Below, in pieces: positions 1-11,781 of a DNA stretch of 64,000 bases. Position numbers and translations under genes: made by a program. How positions within the stretch are numbered: position 1 is the stretch's first letter; each line of letters begins with the position of its first letter. The stretch lies in contig CM072153.1 of assembly GCA_036850595.1 (NCBI GenBank), forward strand, positions 12,046,169 to 12,110,168. The letters run 5' to 3'. This stretch comes from Rhyacichthys aspro (Eukaryota > Chordata > Actinopteri > Gobiiformes > Rhyacichthyidae). The notes below the pieces were generated by a model. That model saw only the letters and a list, made by a program, of their open reading frames with translations. It did no database searches and was not told where the DNA came from.

Positions 1-3000
1 ATGTTTAAATACAATTGAGAATTACCCTGGATTAATCACCTAATATATTGAATTGAGACACTCTATAGGGGCATTAAAAGACGTCTGATGCTGTGCAATA
101 GGAGGATAAGCCACACAAATGCTCTAGTGTGGTTTTGTCCCAAAGCCAGCTGTAAACTGTAGTGTCAGTGTATAATAGTTAATGGTACTAATTGAGTGTG
201 ACCAAACCAAACCCATACTTTTGCCTAACCACAAACTGGCAACATTCGTACAAAAACCAAAACATACCATAAACAGACCAGTAAAGCCAGTGGTATTACT
301 TCATAATAGTCACAGAATAAAGAATCCTTAAGAAAACTTTTGTCTGTTGTGGAGAATGTCTGTCTATAGAAGGTCACGACCCCCAGCTAGAGGAGCATTT
401 TCAGTGGTTGATATTTGGTCTCAGTTTAATTCAGATGGTAGTGGAGAGCATTGTGGACTCCAATAGGAATAGAATATTTATAACCCTTGCATGACATATT
501 CTGTTGGATGCATTCAATAGCGTCCTATTGTCAATCATGAAAGAATTGGGAAATCATTTGGCTGATGCAGATAAACTAAGCGGGCATCCTATCCATCTTA
601 ATGTGCTGTTGAACTTTACTGTCACATTTCCACAGAGGTGGAGCAGTAATTTTCCAGATTCACCCCACACTCTGCTAGAGTGCTGACACGCTGCTGGCAG
701 CTGACTCCTCTTTGGAAGCAGCGTGTGAAAGTCAGCAGAGACATTCCCTCCCAAACGCTATTCCTTGTGCTTGTAAAAGTCACATTCGTTAACAGGAGGT
801 CCACTGTTCGGAGAGCTCTGCTACATGACAGTACACAGGAACGGCTTAGGCGCTGTGTGGCGGCAAAGAAAGTCTGACTGCGTCACGTTGTTTAGGAGTG
901 TAAACTCAGCAGACCTGTCCCCCTCTATTTCCTCAGCTTCCCTTTTCACCCTGTAATAATCAATAGTGGGCTCTGGGCTCCGCTGGCATCGTGACAATAG
1001 ATAGATCAACATTACATTAGAGATAAGGCCTGTCGCCAGCCTGCGGGGACTGCCGAGTCAAACACACTTCACTCTGCTCCCCCACTCTCTTTAGTCATTC
1101 TTATCTTCATCTGTGTGAAGCCTACTGTCTTCCATTCAATGTGAGAAGGTGTCCTGCCTAAATCTTTACCTTATATCATCAGACCTGGAGCTTTATGAGG
1201 TTTTTTTCTGAATAAAGAGGGGGAGGATTGGTATACACAAAAAAAAAAAAAATAGGAGTAATATTGTGGTTGCATGTTGTGGATCAGCCACTGTAAAGTT
1301 CTGCTGGGCTTGGCTGTTACAAATCCAGCCAGCATCTGCCCCAGTGCTTTCTACTGAATTGTGGAAAATGGTGCTATTCTTAGTAACAGTTCTGAATAAA
1401 ACACAGCCCTGTATTTTTCATTGACCATAGACAGGTTGTTTTTAAAGGTCCTTGCCCTTGATAAGAGGACATTTGATATATTTAATTCTAACAGTGGGCA
1501 CATCTTTCATAAGCTAGTATTTTGCTGTTGCCATAACTACTTGCAATCTCGCTGATTTACTGTATACTTTAATATATATTTGAATTACACAAAGGGAACA
1601 GGAAACACTCAAAATTCATAGTTATAAAGTTATTTTTGTTATCGTACACTTCCTCCTAAACTGGCTTTGTTTTTGCCTACACACAACTACACAAAGGTTT
1701 TCCTCAAAAAAACTCAAAACAATGAAACATGAAAATATATCTAAAAAAAACATTTATATTTTACTGATCCACTGTTGTGATGTTATAAGCTGCATTAAAA
1801 TTGTGTGACAGGTCTGGTAAATATGGAGTTGAGTCTAATAGGTGTTGTGTTGCTGTTGTCGCTCTGCCCGCTTCATTTGGATTAATATTTCAGCTCCACA
1901 GTGGGCTGAACCTCACATGGCTGTATGTAGATGAATTATGTAACAGAAAGAAGCCAGGAACAGAACAGCCATTTCCACTTCATCTCAATCTCACCGAGTG
2001 TTGTGAGAAAGCGACAATGAGATGTGTGTGATGTTTGCTCGAGGACCAATAAGGAACCTCTCTCTTTGTCATTATGTCTGAAATATAATAAACTGCTCCT
2101 CAACTTGATATAGCCATATTGATTGATTCTGGGATGTGGCTCCACGGTGTATAGTTAAAGCAGACGTAATTCACAAATGCACTCACCCGTGAAAGAAAAA
2201 GCCATCGCCAAAATTTCATCAGCATGTTTTTTTTATTGGCAGCAACAACATTCGGCGAGAAAATAATTGTTTTATGTCAATTGATACACAGAAGAATCGG
2301 ACAGAGCATACCAAATATAAGCTGTAGTAAGCTTGTGCAGTTTAATATTGTAAATACTAAGAGGTGGGTAGTAGCTAGCATTTACTAAGTACTTTTATGG
2401 TGCAATTGTAGTAATAGGAACAGATTTTCAAGTTACATTTAACCACTTTTCAATCGTTTGTTCCGACAGTAATAGATTTGTTGTTAGGCTTCTCTCAAGT
2501 CATTATTACTATCACTATTTCCACTTTAGTACGTAGTGTTCCCCTGGAAAGACTGTACACTAGCAGCATTTTATCAGTTCAAAAGCACATTATAAGCTCT
2601 TCACAGTCTGTATTTCAGACACTTAAAAGGTTAAGTAGCACCTTTGATTGCACTTGGTGACTGCTCCAGGTTTAACATTCGACAGGAGTCCCGTTCTCCT
2701 TTAAGGCCTCCATTAGTGCCTTGATGTTAAGCTTTATACAGATGTTTTAGGAGGTAGACTGCTGATTTAGGATTTCCCTTGCCTTCACAGCTCTAATGAA
2801 TAAGACGCTCAAGAAGACCTGGCAGGGGGTCCACATCAGCACAAAGAAGATTGAAAAAGGAAAGCCCATGCATAATAGCCATTCCTGTCATATTACAGTG
2901 CAGCGGTCTCTGAGTGTGTGGACAGCTTTGTTCAAACATCATTCGATCCCTGGTACAAGCTCAATGCAATATCGCATTGGGTTTTGCCTTAAGGCCAGTC

Positions 3001-3002
3001 CT
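1..3002. other. AT-rich intergenic DNA, no gene recognised
   Basis: Reading both strands, I found no exon flanked by plausible splice sites and no protein family I recognise; the short open frames are chance. There is a poly-A run near 1239-1251. Downstream of pnp, which is on the minus strand, this stretch is its 3' flank and may include the distal end of its 3' UTR. Confidence 0.6.
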
Positions 3003-3008
3003 TTTATT
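3003..3008 (-). terminator. Candidate polyadenylation signal for pnp
   Basis: On the minus strand this reads AATAAA, about 520 nt downstream of the pnp stop codon. I saw no closer canonical AATAAA. It would give an ordinary vertebrate 3' UTR length. The placement is a guess without transcript data. Confidence 0.3.
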
Positions 3009-3525
3009 GTGCTTAATGAATATTAATTTGACTTGTATTTATAAAGCAATGATCTATAGGATTCCTGAAATTGATTGATTATCCTAGTCCTTTTAGTTCC
3101 ATATTGTCTGTAACATCTTTAAAATAAATATATTTTTATATATTTGATTTAAGTTAAAATCATCTGTTTAAATATAAACTTTTTTGATTGACACTAAAAT
3201 CCAAATACTGGAATATACACTTCAATATGGATAAAATAAACTAAATAATTACAGTGGACTTTCCTTTTGGCCAATAATCCTCTTTGATCCCAAAAATAGT
3301 TTTTAGCTACTTTTTATCGCACAATATATTAAATAAGAAAGTTATGTATATGCTCAACAATAGTAAGTCTTTTATGATCCTTGATTATCCAATATTAATA
3401 TTAAAAACTAACTCCAAAACCATCTCAACCCTGTACCCTGTTCTATACCACGGTAATGATGACATTACCCAAGATTGTATTGTGCGGCCAGACATTTTCT
3501 GCCTGTTATTATGAGTATTACTGGT

Positions 3526-3722
3526 CTACAGCTTGGTGATGAGGTCGCTGACAAGCCCCTGAAGGACCGTGGTTTGTTTCTTGGTGGTCCTCAGAACTTC
3601 TTCATGGTTTGCTTTTTCATCGCTGTCGTAATCTGTTACTACCTTGTTGGTGATGAGGGACAGTCCCAAGACACGCAGGCCACAGTGTCGAGCCACCACC
3701 ACCTCTGGGACGGTGCTCATAC
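3526..3722 (-). CDS. pnp: pnp exon 6 and stop
   Basis: 197 nt beginning GMSTVPEVVVARHCGLRVLG, then SLITNKVVTDYDSDEKANHEEVL, ending SDLITKL and TAG. It carries Met226 (human Met219, ribose contact), Asn250 (human Asn243, purine N7/O6 contact) and His264 (human His257). The C-terminal tail is about seven residues shorter than human. Confidence 0.95.
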
Positions 3723-6700
3723 CTAGGAAGAAAAAACAAGTCTGGTTCAGCTCATGAGAGTTTTCAGCAACAAACACATTTCACATTTCACAAAGTTGTA
3801 CCTTAAACGTAATTATTTAGTTGCAGGTCATATTATCATTGCATTATACAGCCCATTTCTCATATATCTTCAAATTTTATGACCTATTTCAGGACACTAG
3901 GATTATTATTTTTCTAATCTAGAGCTTGTGCTTGTGCAATAGATGGATGAAAATACAAATATATCCCTAATATAGTCTATGTTATTTATTTGTGACGGTC
4001 TGGTTCTATGTTACCTCATACAACCCAAGGTAAATCCATCATCACTTAAACATGGATTCTATTTGAAGAAAGTACTTTGTAGATACTACTGAGACTTGAT
4101 CTAATCCATATTACTTACCATGTATCTTTGTTTATTAGTATTACCTTTTAGTATTAAAATGTAAATGTTCACAGTAGGAGCCATTAGCCCAGGATGATAA
4201 TTGATTCAGTTAATTTGTGTAAATATATAAATATATAAAGCCATTATTCTATGTTCCTGAATCTCTCTGTTTTTTATAGTGGTTAAAGGGCTGCAAACTA
4301 TTAATTGTGCATATAAACGCCTAAGTCAGTGTTGCATGCTTTTCTGCATCTCTTTGAATGAGGAAGCTGTACTAACCCACAGCATCAGCCCCCAGCTTCT
4401 GCAGGAGTCTGCACTCTGCAATGGTTTCATATGTGGGCCCAGCCAGCATGCAGTAAACGCCTTCCCGCAGGAAGCTGTCGCAGTCCCGCTCTTCAGCTGT
4501 TCTCCTCACCAGTGTCCTCAGCTCACGGTCATAAGCGTCTGACATGCAGGGAAAACGTACTCCAAACCTAGAAGGAAACATGCAAAGTAAATCTGACAGT
4601 TATTGTCTTAGGTTGTTACTTTCCTTTAAGCTGTGTTAGTTGTTTGTTTTAATCAAAAACGTACAATGCTAAAGTAGAAATTCAAATATTGCAAGTCATT
4701 ATCCTCACAACCATATTGCATGATTTGCATAGGCCTAGAAAGTATTGGATTATTTGAATATAAAGCAGCCATTATTTATATATACATATACTATAAACTA
4801 AAATGCCCAATAAGGAATATAAACACAGAGTTATTTAGGAAGGACTACTTTTTACTTGATTAAATTGTTTTCTTGACTCTGATTTAGCTTATAAACTGCT
4901 GATCCTTTGGGTTTGGCCAGCTCTCTCAACTGGGACCAGGCTGACAGCCATTTACAAGCAGTAATAGTGTAATAATACACTATTTACATCTACTTTGCAC
5001 AATACAAGTTCAAAAACACAGATTTGGCCATGGCCTTATAATTTTTGAATCATTTCAAACCTTTCATCATTTTGTCCACATAATGGGTTCTGTCCTGCAA
5101 AGCCCGGCATGTTGATGTGATCCTTAATGATCATAATATCTCCCACATTGTAGCTGCCATTGAGTCCTCCTGCAGCATTTGTCACAATAAGGGTTTCCAC
5201 TCCCAGCAGGAAGAAGACACGCACAGGATATGTGACCTGGAAACATGAACACATATGTACAGCTTTGATCAGATTAAAATAGAAATAAAAAGTAGTACTC
5301 TAGAGCACAAAACAGTCACACAAAGAATTATATTTTCTCACATAGACTGTATCAATGGAATTTTGTATTGCAATAGATATCCTGTGCAGTGACTTTTACA
5401 AGATGAATGTCAGCCATTGCAATAATATTTAGAAATACATTTTTGCTTTTCACTTTCCATTATACTCTGAAGCACCAGTGAAACTAGTTAGTGCAGGAAA
5501 GATTTCAAAAAGTTCCTTGATAAGGTTAACCCTGCCACACCCTGGAACATAAGACTCTTGAATACACTTACGTGTCATCCAGTTGCTAAAGGGATGATAC
5601 AACAATAGTACTGTCAAGTCCAATCTATAAACTTAGTAAGGGAATAGAATTACATTTTGTCACTGAGAGAAAACTAGTTCTTGTATTTTAACTCAGCTAT
5701 TTGTACAAGCACAAGTTTAACATTTAACACAGCTTAAAATGATCTCAAAGGTTAGGTGTGATTACTGAACAACCATTTAATGTCATGAGATTTTGGACAA
5801 TACAGGAAGTGCATAAGTCATCTAGTTTGCTGAACTACATTTTATGATTAAATTGCGTTAAGTAGAATCTTTATGTGAGGACTGGTAATAAAATAAACGT
5901 GGTCTACAGTGTATAAAATAGAACAAAGGCCAAGCACACAGTGACACTGTGACACAGACTGGTCTCACTCTAGCTGTTCATTTAACTCAAAATAACATAG
6001 CAGTTATAGACAAACTAAAGACATGTTTATGCAACATTCAGCTTTTACCTAACAGCTAATTATCTAACAGCACTGCGCAGTATAAGATCACTACAACAGT
6101 CATGATGTTTTCTTTTCAAAAACACAAAGCTGTTACACTATTCAAACTTTTGACAAGGCCAAAAATTGTTTTTTTGTTTGTTTTTTTGTTGTCTCTAGTT
6201 TAGGTAAACAATTGGCTTCAGTGCATAGAAACTGTGATAGTTTTGAGTTTGAATAGCAAAGTCAAAGTCAGTGACACTTTAGTTCATTCATCCTGTATAG
6301 TATGACATGTGAATCAGCAACGTATCAAAATGCAGAACATTCTGGCGTGAGACAGAAACTGAGACAAGCAGAGAGGTAACATATCAACCTGTCTGGGTTC
6401 ACATTGAGATCATCCCTGTTTTCCTTGGTCTATGTCAGCAGAATAAAAATCAAGTCAAGGTTTTTTATGACAGCAGTGGGACTAATGCATTTAGTGAATC
6501 TTACTGTGTGTATGCTGTAGCCCTCATAGAAGTGGAATCTCCCTTGCATGCACACACATTCACAGCCTTGCAGCTTCCCAAAGACCAGCTGGCCAGCATG
6601 ACCTGGCACTACACAGAACACACAAAGCAAGAACAACATGTATTTGATTATTATTTACACATACAATACACATTTTTGATTAAATACAGTTGACTAAGTC

Positions 6701-8626
6701 TATGCACCAGTGCTGGTGGGAAATCGAGGGATATCCTGATAAGGGAATGCAGTCTTGTCGTCCAGCAGGTCAGCCAGACCACCTAAACCTGAGCCGCAGA
6801 TGATGGCCACTCTTGGACGCAGCTCTGTTTGAGCCAACAGCCAGTCTGCTGTCTCCTTGTAGTCTTCATAACTGTAACTGTAAAGTATAAAAGAAAATTT
6901 TTAATTGTCTAACTTAACCAAAGGTTTGTCACTTTAAATCAGCCCTTTAATCATTATCATCTGTATGATTAGAAGTATTCTTATTTACCATTAACATTTA
7001 AGTCTATAAAGAACAAAAATGAGATGTGTATCAGCAGAACAGGTTCAGTGTCCTGTTTGATGCCTTCAGGTGCTAGGAAACTACAGATCAGACTTGTTTT
7101 TGCATTGTTTGAGCCCCTAAGAGGTAAGTCTGTTTATGGTCTAATATAACTGGCTCTACTGGAATGATGAGCTGCATTTCTCTGACATATATCCAGCTAA
7201 TCATTCCAGTAGAGCCAGGAAGGATGACTTCACATCCTACACTTGTTTTAGTTCCGATTTGTTCCATACCACTTAAAGGTCTCTTCAAGCTTCAGTGTTT
7301 TAACACTTATCAATGACTGTCCCATGATATTATAATACACAAAATCTAAATAATCTTCACTTTTCGTTACAATACCTTTTACTGCCCCCCAAAAAAGGAA
7401 AAGAGGCATTTACCCTTTTAAAACTAAGGTTGTGTGAATAATGACCTAAAGCACAACTTAGACCAAGGTCCCCAATAAATCTATGTCTAATCTAAGTCTT
7501 AGTCTAGTGTGGGAAGTGAAGTGACCTTTTACACAATCGAAACACTACAGTGTCAGCTGTCAGTTCCAGGGGCTTTAGCTCTTCAGGTGACAGTGGCAGA
7601 ATGACACACACACACTGTCTGTGTACGCTGTTGTGTGGGTTTAGTGCCAAAAGAAGGTAGCAAATAAATAACTGCAATCACTAAGTTTTGAATAGGTGAT
7701 CCATAAAACCAGAGAAAAGGAGCAAAAGTCCTGTGACACAGCAATAACAATATTTCAATATATCCAACAAAAACGTATGAGTACCAATAATTCTTTATGT
7801 TTATATATGTTATAACTGCTATACTTGAGCTAAATAAAACATTAGCAACACTAAAACCAATACAACATCTCAAAGGATACCTTGTTAACTTAGTTTTTAG
7901 ACCCATAAAGTAGCATCTACCTATCTACAAATAAGTGTACGACTCAGTGAATAAAACGTATAGCTTTAGTAGTAAAATAGTTTGAATACTTTGACGTTGT
8001 CATGGTAGTAAGTGTTATCGCTGTTATACAATCCGTCCGGCCTTATGTAAGAGCAGAGACTTCCTCCAGGAGCTGAGGTTAGCTCCGGGCTGAGAGGCTG
8101 GCTGTGGCGGAGCTGTCCGTGGTACTGCCGAGAACTGAGAGCCCCCAGACCCACCGCACACTCAGTGGGCTGGCGTGCTTTTGAAAAGTTTTGGCAGACA
8201 CAACACAGCACAGCCCTACCAGTTTGACTATAGCGCTGCTACCACCCCGGGGCTCAGAAACAGGACTAGTGGGAAATTGTAAGACTTCATCATCACAGAT
8301 GAGTCAGCTGTTTGTCAAGAAATACACGCTATATAGCCTATCCAATGAACACCTGTAACATTTTTATTGAGACAATAACCCTAGTCATGCGAACAATCGT
8401 TTTTACGTTTACTTGTCTGCAAACATAATGAACAATTACAATTAGTGCCTTTGAGCAGTTAGGTTACTAGTTAATCGTCACTGTGCTTGTAGACTCTTAA
8501 ATATATGTTAATATGATTAGGCTACAGTGTAGCCTTGACAACCATGAGGCTCAGATTACCTCAGTGTGGCTACATCTAGCCTTCTCAGTCCTACCTGCAG
8601 AGACTGGAGGACGGCGTCGCTTCCAT
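3526..8626 (-). CDS. pnp: Purine nucleoside phosphorylase, complete six-exon gene
   Basis: Cytosolic trimeric purine nucleoside phosphorylase, which splits inosine and guanosine with phosphate into base and ribose-1-phosphate (purine salvage). Exons on the minus strand are 8626-8595, 6877-6708, 6608-6505, 5236-5061, 4567-4377 and 3722-3526. They join in phase to 870 nt, that is 289 residues plus stop, the same length as the human enzyme but shifted by +7 at the N-terminus. Visible motifs: GSGLGG phosphate loop (Ser40, human Ser33), VPGHAG, MQGRFHFYEG (human His86 region), VTNAAGGLN, Glu208 (human Glu201), Met226 (Met219), Asn250 (Asn243) and His264 (His257). All introns are GT-AG. Teleosts have several pnp paralogs and I cannot say which one this is. 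It lies head-to-head with the hydin remnant. Confidence 0.95.
4377..4567 (-). CDS. pnp: pnp exon 5 (purine-binding segment)
   Basis: 191 nt encoding FGVRFPCMSDAYDRELR through REGVYCMLAGPTYETIAEC and RLLQKLGADAV. It contains Glu208, equivalent to human Glu201, which holds the purine base. The residue just before it is Tyr207 where human PNP has Phe200. Acceptor CCTTCTAG, donor GTTAGT. Confidence 0.95.
5061..5236 (-). CDS. pnp: pnp exon 4 (VTNAAGGLN)
   Basis: 176 nt encoding VTYPVRVFFLLGVETLIV, TNAAGGLNGSYNVGDIM, KDHINMPGFAGQNPL and NDER. The TNAAGG segment binds phosphate and ribose in the family. Acceptor TTTCCAG, donor GTTTGA. Confidence 0.95.
6505..6608 (-). CDS. pnp: pnp exon 3 (VPGHAG, MQGRFHFYEG)
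   Basis: 104 nt encoding VPGHAGQLVFGKLQG, then VCMQGRFHFYEGYSIHT. His and Tyr of the MQGRFH-YEG motif line the phosphate and sugar pocket of human PNP. The acceptor is TTCTGTGTAG and the donor is GTAAGA. Confidence 0.95.
6708..6877 (-). CDS. pnp: pnp exon 2 (phosphate loop)
   Basis: 170 nt encoding YSYEDYKETADWLL, then RPRVAIICGSGLGGLADLL and QDIPRFPTST. The GSGLGG loop binds phosphate in this family. The acceptor is TTTACAG and the donor is GTGCAT. Phases match exons 1 and 3. Confidence 0.95.
6878..8594 (-). other. pnp intron 1 with hairpin and GC-richer block
   Basis: The longest pnp intron. It holds the perfect inverted repeat at 7150-7218. It also holds a block at about 8030-8250 that is richer in G, C and CpG than its surroundings and could be an alternative first exon or promoter. 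I found no coding evidence for that block. Confidence 0.5.
7150..7218. repeat. Perfect 19-bp inverted repeat, hairpin with 21-31 nt loop
   Basis: The arm at 7150-7168 (CTGGCTCTACTGGAATGAT) is the exact reverse complement of 7200-7218. Inside, AGCTG and CAGCT extend the stem by five more pairs after one mismatch, leaving a loop of about 20 nt. The size and shape fit either a pre-microRNA-like hairpin or the collapsed ends of a short inverted-repeat element. No target-site duplication is evident and I do not recognise either arm as a known microRNA. Confidence 0.8.
8595..8626 (-). CDS. pnp: pnp exon 1 (start codon)
   Basis: The ATG opens a 32-nt coding part (M-E-A-T-P-S-S-S-L-C plus two bases) followed by the donor GTAGGA. 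The two left-over bases join the first base of exon 2 to give Ser, then YSYEDYKETADWLL, which matches the PNP N-terminus. Residues 1-11 are not conserved in the family, so the start is chosen from the splice phase and the absence of another in-phase ATG with a donor nearby. The exon lies in a CpG-containing block at 8.6-8.85 kb. Confidence 0.8.
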
Positions 8627-10402
8627 TTCTGCGGACGAGCAGGACTAACTGGGTATTCGCAGTTTGCTAATGGTAGTTTTAAACAGAAAAACGTCCGTCT
8701 TAAGTTGACAGTAGTTGTGCGGCTGATGGAGATTCCGCTGTTAGAGACAGTCGAGGTCATGCTGCGTGATGACGTCAGAGCGTGTGGGGCGAAGAGGCGG
8801 AGCCTAGCGCGGCCGGTCTCTTTGAAGTGGACTAAATCCAATTTTCTACCAGGATGGGCTGCTCACTGAACCGTTCACTCACAGAGACAAGGCTGGGAAC
8901 ACGGGCAGAAACAATGTGGGGCAAGTCAGGGAAAGGGAAAGAAATCATTGGGACAAATGGGGTTTTTAGTGGACATAGGCTCAATAAACTTTAATTCAGA
9001 TATAGTCATTTTAAATACAGATAACTCCTGCTTCATGTACGTGTGTGTAAAAGCATGTGAAAGTCTGTTTCAGTGCTCTGAAGCTGCACAGAATAGTCAA
9101 CAATTAAACTGCTGAGGCATGGTTTAAATAAAGCCGTGAAAGTGTTAGTAAGTGAAAAAGAGCAAACAAAACTAAATAAAACAAACAAAAGGACACCAAA
9201 CAATTGCCTATAAACACTCAAGTAAGCTCTATGTACTAAGACTAACTGAACCACATAATTGATTATAGAGTAAATATAACAGGGTGCTATATTTAAAGGA
9301 AAGTGACATTGAAGTAAACAATGGTTGTTGGGTTTTTTTGCATAATTTCATACATAGCATCTAGGTTCTGGGAAACAGTTGTTGGTTATGATCAATGGTT
9401 AATTTTGACATGTTCAAGGCTCAAAGCTAATTATAATTTTAAACAAGAAGAGAATTCACCATCTTCAACATTAAATGCTAATGAAGGCCCCATGTTAGAT
9501 GAGGATAAAAGTAATGTGACATAAACTTACATATGGAAACACCTTAAATAAATAAAAAAAAACGTAACTAAACAGGATATAGTTTGATCATTTAATAATA
9601 ATAATCTATAGGCCTGCTATACTTGCATCAGAGTTTTAATGTTAATGGTAGGTTGATGTAAACTGAATTTAGCTATACATTATGAATACATAAAAGTTAT
9701 CAAAGTAAAATGTTTCACTTTTTGCCAGAGAGTTTATCTGAGTCTCCTCCTGTAGTTTACTACTTTCTGATTGGATCAACTTTAATCACATTGATTTAAG
9801 AGTTCAGTGAATGATTTAACTCACTATTATTTTCACACCAATTCACTTTCTAACAATTTAATTAACTTTCTAACATTTTAATTAACTAGATTTCTAATGC
9901 ATGCATGAGTGGATGACATTGACTGAGTATAAATATATTTCATTTGTTTTACAGCAGTAGCCTACTTTAGTCTAAACAAACCTATATGGACAAAAACTAG
10001 CTGTACTGTCAAATTATTAAGTTATTAAGGCGCAACCCAGCTGGTATGAAATATTTTTTAATTATTTATATCTCTAAAATAGCATAAACGTTTGCTTTCC
10101 TCCGCCATGTTAATTATGAAAATAACGTCAACACGGAAGCTCGGGCAACCCCGACTCACCCGAGTTTCCAGCCTGTTGTTCCGACTTGAGCAGGCGTTAA
10201 TGTGCTCTCAATGTTTTCAACTTGAGAGTACGTTTTCCTGAGTTTCCGAGGACCACATGAAGGCATCATTACGTAAGCGAAGTGTAACGTTTAAAGGGAA
10301 GGTCTGGCGTTAAATCCGGGCACTTTATGTTAGCAAAAAAATATGTTTTATATTTTAATTAATTTATGATTTGCAGTTGAAAAATATTTATATGCTATTA
10401 AA
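8627..10402. other. Divergent intergenic region between pnp and hydin
   Basis: About 1.8 kb between the oppositely oriented start codons. The pnp side (8.63-8.85 kb) is CpG-containing and carries a CRE. The hydin side has a CpG-containing patch at about 10.13-10.30 kb. In between is AT-rich DNA with a 20-bp motif duplicated in tandem at 9845-9884. No exon was recognised. Confidence 0.55.
8770..8777. promoter_or_regulatory. Perfect CRE palindrome (TGACGTCA) upstream of pnp
   Basis: The full 8-bp cAMP-response element consensus lies about 145 bp upstream of the pnp start codon, in a CpG-rich block. This is a typical position for a functional CREB/ATF site in a TATA-less promoter. The motif is seen directly; its use is inferred. 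Confidence 0.5.
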
Positions 10403-10507
10403 ATGACTGCTATTCCGATGCCGTCAAAAAACAAGATGCTAAAGGCTAAAGTGTCCATGCCTTTCACTCACATGCTTGTTATGAAGGAAGAGGAAAAACT
10501 AAGAAAG
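10403..10507 (+). pseudogene. hydin: hydin first coding exon remnant
   Basis: ATG opens 35 intact codons (MTAIPMPSKNKMLKAKV, then FTHMLVMKEEEKLRK) ending at donor GTAATG. It resembles the basic N-terminus of fish HYDIN. The following exon of the family, containing the SMHVP/LLDMSETTH-like segment, was not found before 11414. Confidence 0.7.
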
Positions 10508-11413
10508 GTAATGTTTTGTTAACCAGTGCTTTATACTTTCCTTATATTATTTAGGTTTAATCATGTTAGTTTTATGAACACTGACAGGTGAAGGGAATAA
10601 CACTTGGGAACAAACTGGTTGCCATGGCACCCATTAAAGGGGGTTGGGTTACATAGATGTTTTCTGTACTATTAGTAGAGCCTGTTTTACTGCGCACCAA
10701 CTTCTGAACACAGTCCCATTCTCTGAAAGGACGTGCGTCAAATGACAGACGGTTTTAATAATTACCCTTGCTTCTTGGGACAGACCAAAATCAATATTTG
10801 ACTGCAGTGTGTGTAGCAGTGACCTTACCTCAGCAATTTTTAGACTTCTCTCCTCTGCTGTCTGTCTGCACTCAAATTAGGAGTGAGAGTCACAATAATT
10901 TATGCATGTAAAAAATCTTTTCATTTTATTTAAATACATTTTTATCAACGTGTGCTAAACTGTTTCTGCTCAGAGGTATTCGGAGAAAGGTCGGGGACAG
11001 TGGTGGAATGAAAATAGTCTGTAGACCTCTGGAAGACTGAGAGTATAGATTTAGATAAACACACATTTGACGTTATTCAGTGAATCCAAGGCTTCATATC
11101 ATCTAAATCAGTTGCTGTCAAAATCTAAGGCTGCATAAACATAAATGTCAATATGTATATAATATAACATAGCTATTCTCTGCAATGCTATTTATGCCAC
11201 AAAAACATTGCACTTCTTAGATTGTCACCTAAATCAAATCGGATAGATTCGATAGTAATAGCCAACAGCCAATTGAGAATATAAAACAGAAAGCACCTCA
11301 GAACCTACTCATTATTTAAATGTATTCCCTCTGCGTGCAGATTATTCAGAGGTCATTTACATTGTGTCAAAGCTGCTGACTCAGCAAGCACTAATTGATG
11401 GCACTTTTTTTAG
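10508..11413 (+). other. hydin intron 1, no exon seen
   Basis: The expected second coding exon of the family is not recognisable here. Apart from the X-box at its start, I see nothing of note. Confidence 0.5.
10618..10631. promoter_or_regulatory. Near-perfect RFX X-box in hydin intron 1
   Basis: GTTGCCATGGCACC differs by one base from the palindromic X-box GTTGCCATGGCAAC, bound by RFX factors that switch on ciliary genes. It is about 110 bp after the first coding exon of the hydin remnant, a fitting position for its regulation. Confidence 0.5.
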
Positions 11414-11497
11414 CCCTATCCAGCCAAGCTTGTCTTTCAAAACTTCAGTCCAGGAGACACCTACAAGTTACATCTGCAACTCTTCAACCGAGATAAG
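11414..11497 (+). pseudogene. hydin: hydin exon remnant (PYPAKLVFQNFSPG)
   Basis: 28 open codons, PYPAKLVFQNFSPGDTYKL then QLFNRDK, between a TTTTTTTAG acceptor and GTAGGT donor. It corresponds to the first ASH domain of HYDIN (human PYPSEVVFQNFTPGQTYKL). No lesion in this piece. Confidence 0.88.
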
Positions 11498-11781
11498 GTA
11501 GGTGTATAACAGGTATAACTCAGATCAAATTGAAATAATAATAATAATAATAGGAAATAACTAAGTTTGAAATCATCCAGCCAAGGTTTACACTCATCAA
11601 GGGTAAAGGGTGTGTGCTGAGTAAAGGGAAAGACATCATGACTGAAAAGGGTCATAGGAGATTGGAGAAGATTTATCTTTGCAGTTTCTACAAGATGCCT
11701 TCAAGAAATAATGAATAAATCATCAGTGATGTGTGTACCTGGTTGCGTGGCTTTTGCTGATCCAGTTTGTGTGATGTCAAG

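Noticed and set aside
8513..8869. 118-codon plus-strand open frame over pnp exon 1
   Set aside because: It is the opposite strand of the CpG-containing pnp promoter and first exon; no family match.
9845..9884. Two tandem copies of a 20-bp AT-rich motif
   Set aside because: Too short and simple to be more than a local duplication; noted within the intergenic entry only.
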